A stretch of 6,486 nt of DNA from Legionellaceae bacterium (lineage in GTDB: Bacteria > Pseudomonadota > Gammaproteobacteria > Legionellales > Legionellaceae). The stretch spans positions 1-6,486 of the forward strand of contig CANJFK010000064.1 in the NCBI GenBank assembly GCA_947473535.1, in the 5' to 3' direction. Below are positions 6,362-6,486 of this stretch, in pieces (position 1 is the stretch's first letter; the number at the start of each line of letters is the position of its first letter). Position numbers and translations under genes: made by a program. Below the pieces are notes generated by a model. It searched no databases. It was not told the DNA's origin and saw only the letters and a list, made by a program, of their open reading frames with translations.

Positions 6362-6387
6362 AGGGTCTGTTGACATATATGGACCCT
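6362..6387. repeat. Inverted repeat AGGGTC-N14-GACCCT over the predicted transcription start
   Basis: AGGGTC (6362-6367) is the exact reverse complement of GACCCT (6382-6387). The repeat spans the expected start of transcription. It could be an operator for a dimeric regulator or, if transcribed from further upstream, one arm of a leader stem. Its right arm is shared with the hairpin at 6382-6395. Confidence 0.4.
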
Positions 6388-6395
6388 GCCGGGTC
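6382..6395 (+). ncRNA. Small hairpin in the leader of the last gene
   Basis: GACCC (6382-6386) pairs perfectly with GGGTC (6391-6395) around a TGCC loop. This GC-rich stem lies 42 nt before the start codon of the last gene. No T-run follows, so it is not an intrinsic terminator. GACCC can instead pair with the earlier GGGTC at 6363-6367, making the two stems mutually exclusive. It is not a recognised riboswitch or named RNA family. Confidence 0.35.
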
Positions 6396-6424
6396 TTGCA
6401 ATAGGTGGAACCATTATTTTAAGC

Positions 6425-6432
6425 AAGGTAGG
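6425..6432 (+). promoter_or_regulatory. Ribosome binding site of the last gene
   Basis: AAGGTAGG is a strong purine-rich site ending 5 nt before the ATG at 6438. It is the main reason for calling a gene start here. Confidence 0.6.
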
Positions 6433-6437
6433 TTGAG

Positions 6438-6486
6438 ATGCAGTCATATATTCGGCCTCTGGTTAGTGATGTACGTTCACTGGGCC
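6438..6486 (+). CDS. Start of an unidentified gene, cut by the window end
   Basis: An ATG preceded by a good ribosome binding site opens a frame with no stop to the window edge. The 16 complete codons read MQSYIRPLVSDVRSLG. That is too short to identify a family, and I do not recognise it. The peptide is not a signal sequence or an obvious membrane segment. The gene has its own 122-nt leader with a candidate -10 box and a hairpin, so it may be transcribed independently of the membrane protein gene upstream. Confidence 0.55.
   Translation, partial: MQSYIRPLVSDVRSLG

Noticed and set aside
6370..6375. Perfect TTGACA as a -35 box for the last gene
   Set aside because: The hexamers 16-18 bp downstream (GGTCTT, GTCTTG, TCTTGC) do not resemble a -10 box.

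Overview
The window reads as bacterial chromosome of a gammaproteobacterium of moderate GC. PepN, AroE and the DtpA-like peptide transporter all resemble their gammaproteobacterial counterparts. The mix of a patatin-like lipase, a POT peptide transporter and a multi-pass coiled-coil membrane protein of no recognised family suggests a Legionellales-type, amino-acid-scavenging, possibly host-associated organism. That placement is an inference from gene content and overall look, not from a database match.

Layout, left to right. (1) The 3' 57% or so of pepN (aminopeptidase N), cut by the window start, is followed after 13 nt by aroE (shikimate dehydrogenase) on the same strand, very probably as one transcript. 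(2) aroE runs tail-to-tail into a minus-strand patatin-like phospholipase gene. Their 3' ends overlap by 20 nt, so both C-termini come from the same DNA and there is no room for an intergenic terminator. (3) A 150-nt divergent control region (3395-3544) separates the patatin gene from a plus-strand POT-family peptide transporter gene. It holds a good sigma70-type promoter for the patatin gene, bracketed by a 13-bp direct repeat (12 of 13 identical), and only weak promoter matches for the transporter. (4) 32 nt after the transporter, and probably cotranscribed with it, lies a 424-residue membrane protein with no recognised family. It seems to be built from two related halves, each a hydrophobic bundle followed by a charged helical segment. 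(5) A 122-nt intergenic leader (6316-6437) contains a three-part GGGTC/GACCC/GGGTC arrangement and a strong ribosome binding site. It precedes a new gene of which only 16 codons are visible.

Functionally, the POT transporter would import di- and tripeptides and PepN would trim peptides to free amino acids. AroE belongs to aromatic amino acid and chorismate biosynthesis. The patatin-like enzyme would hydrolyse lipid acyl esters. I see no tRNA, rRNA, CRISPR array, insertion sequence or phage gene. The most unusual items are the internally duplicated membrane protein, the repeat-bracketed patatin promoter and the alternative stems in the last leader.
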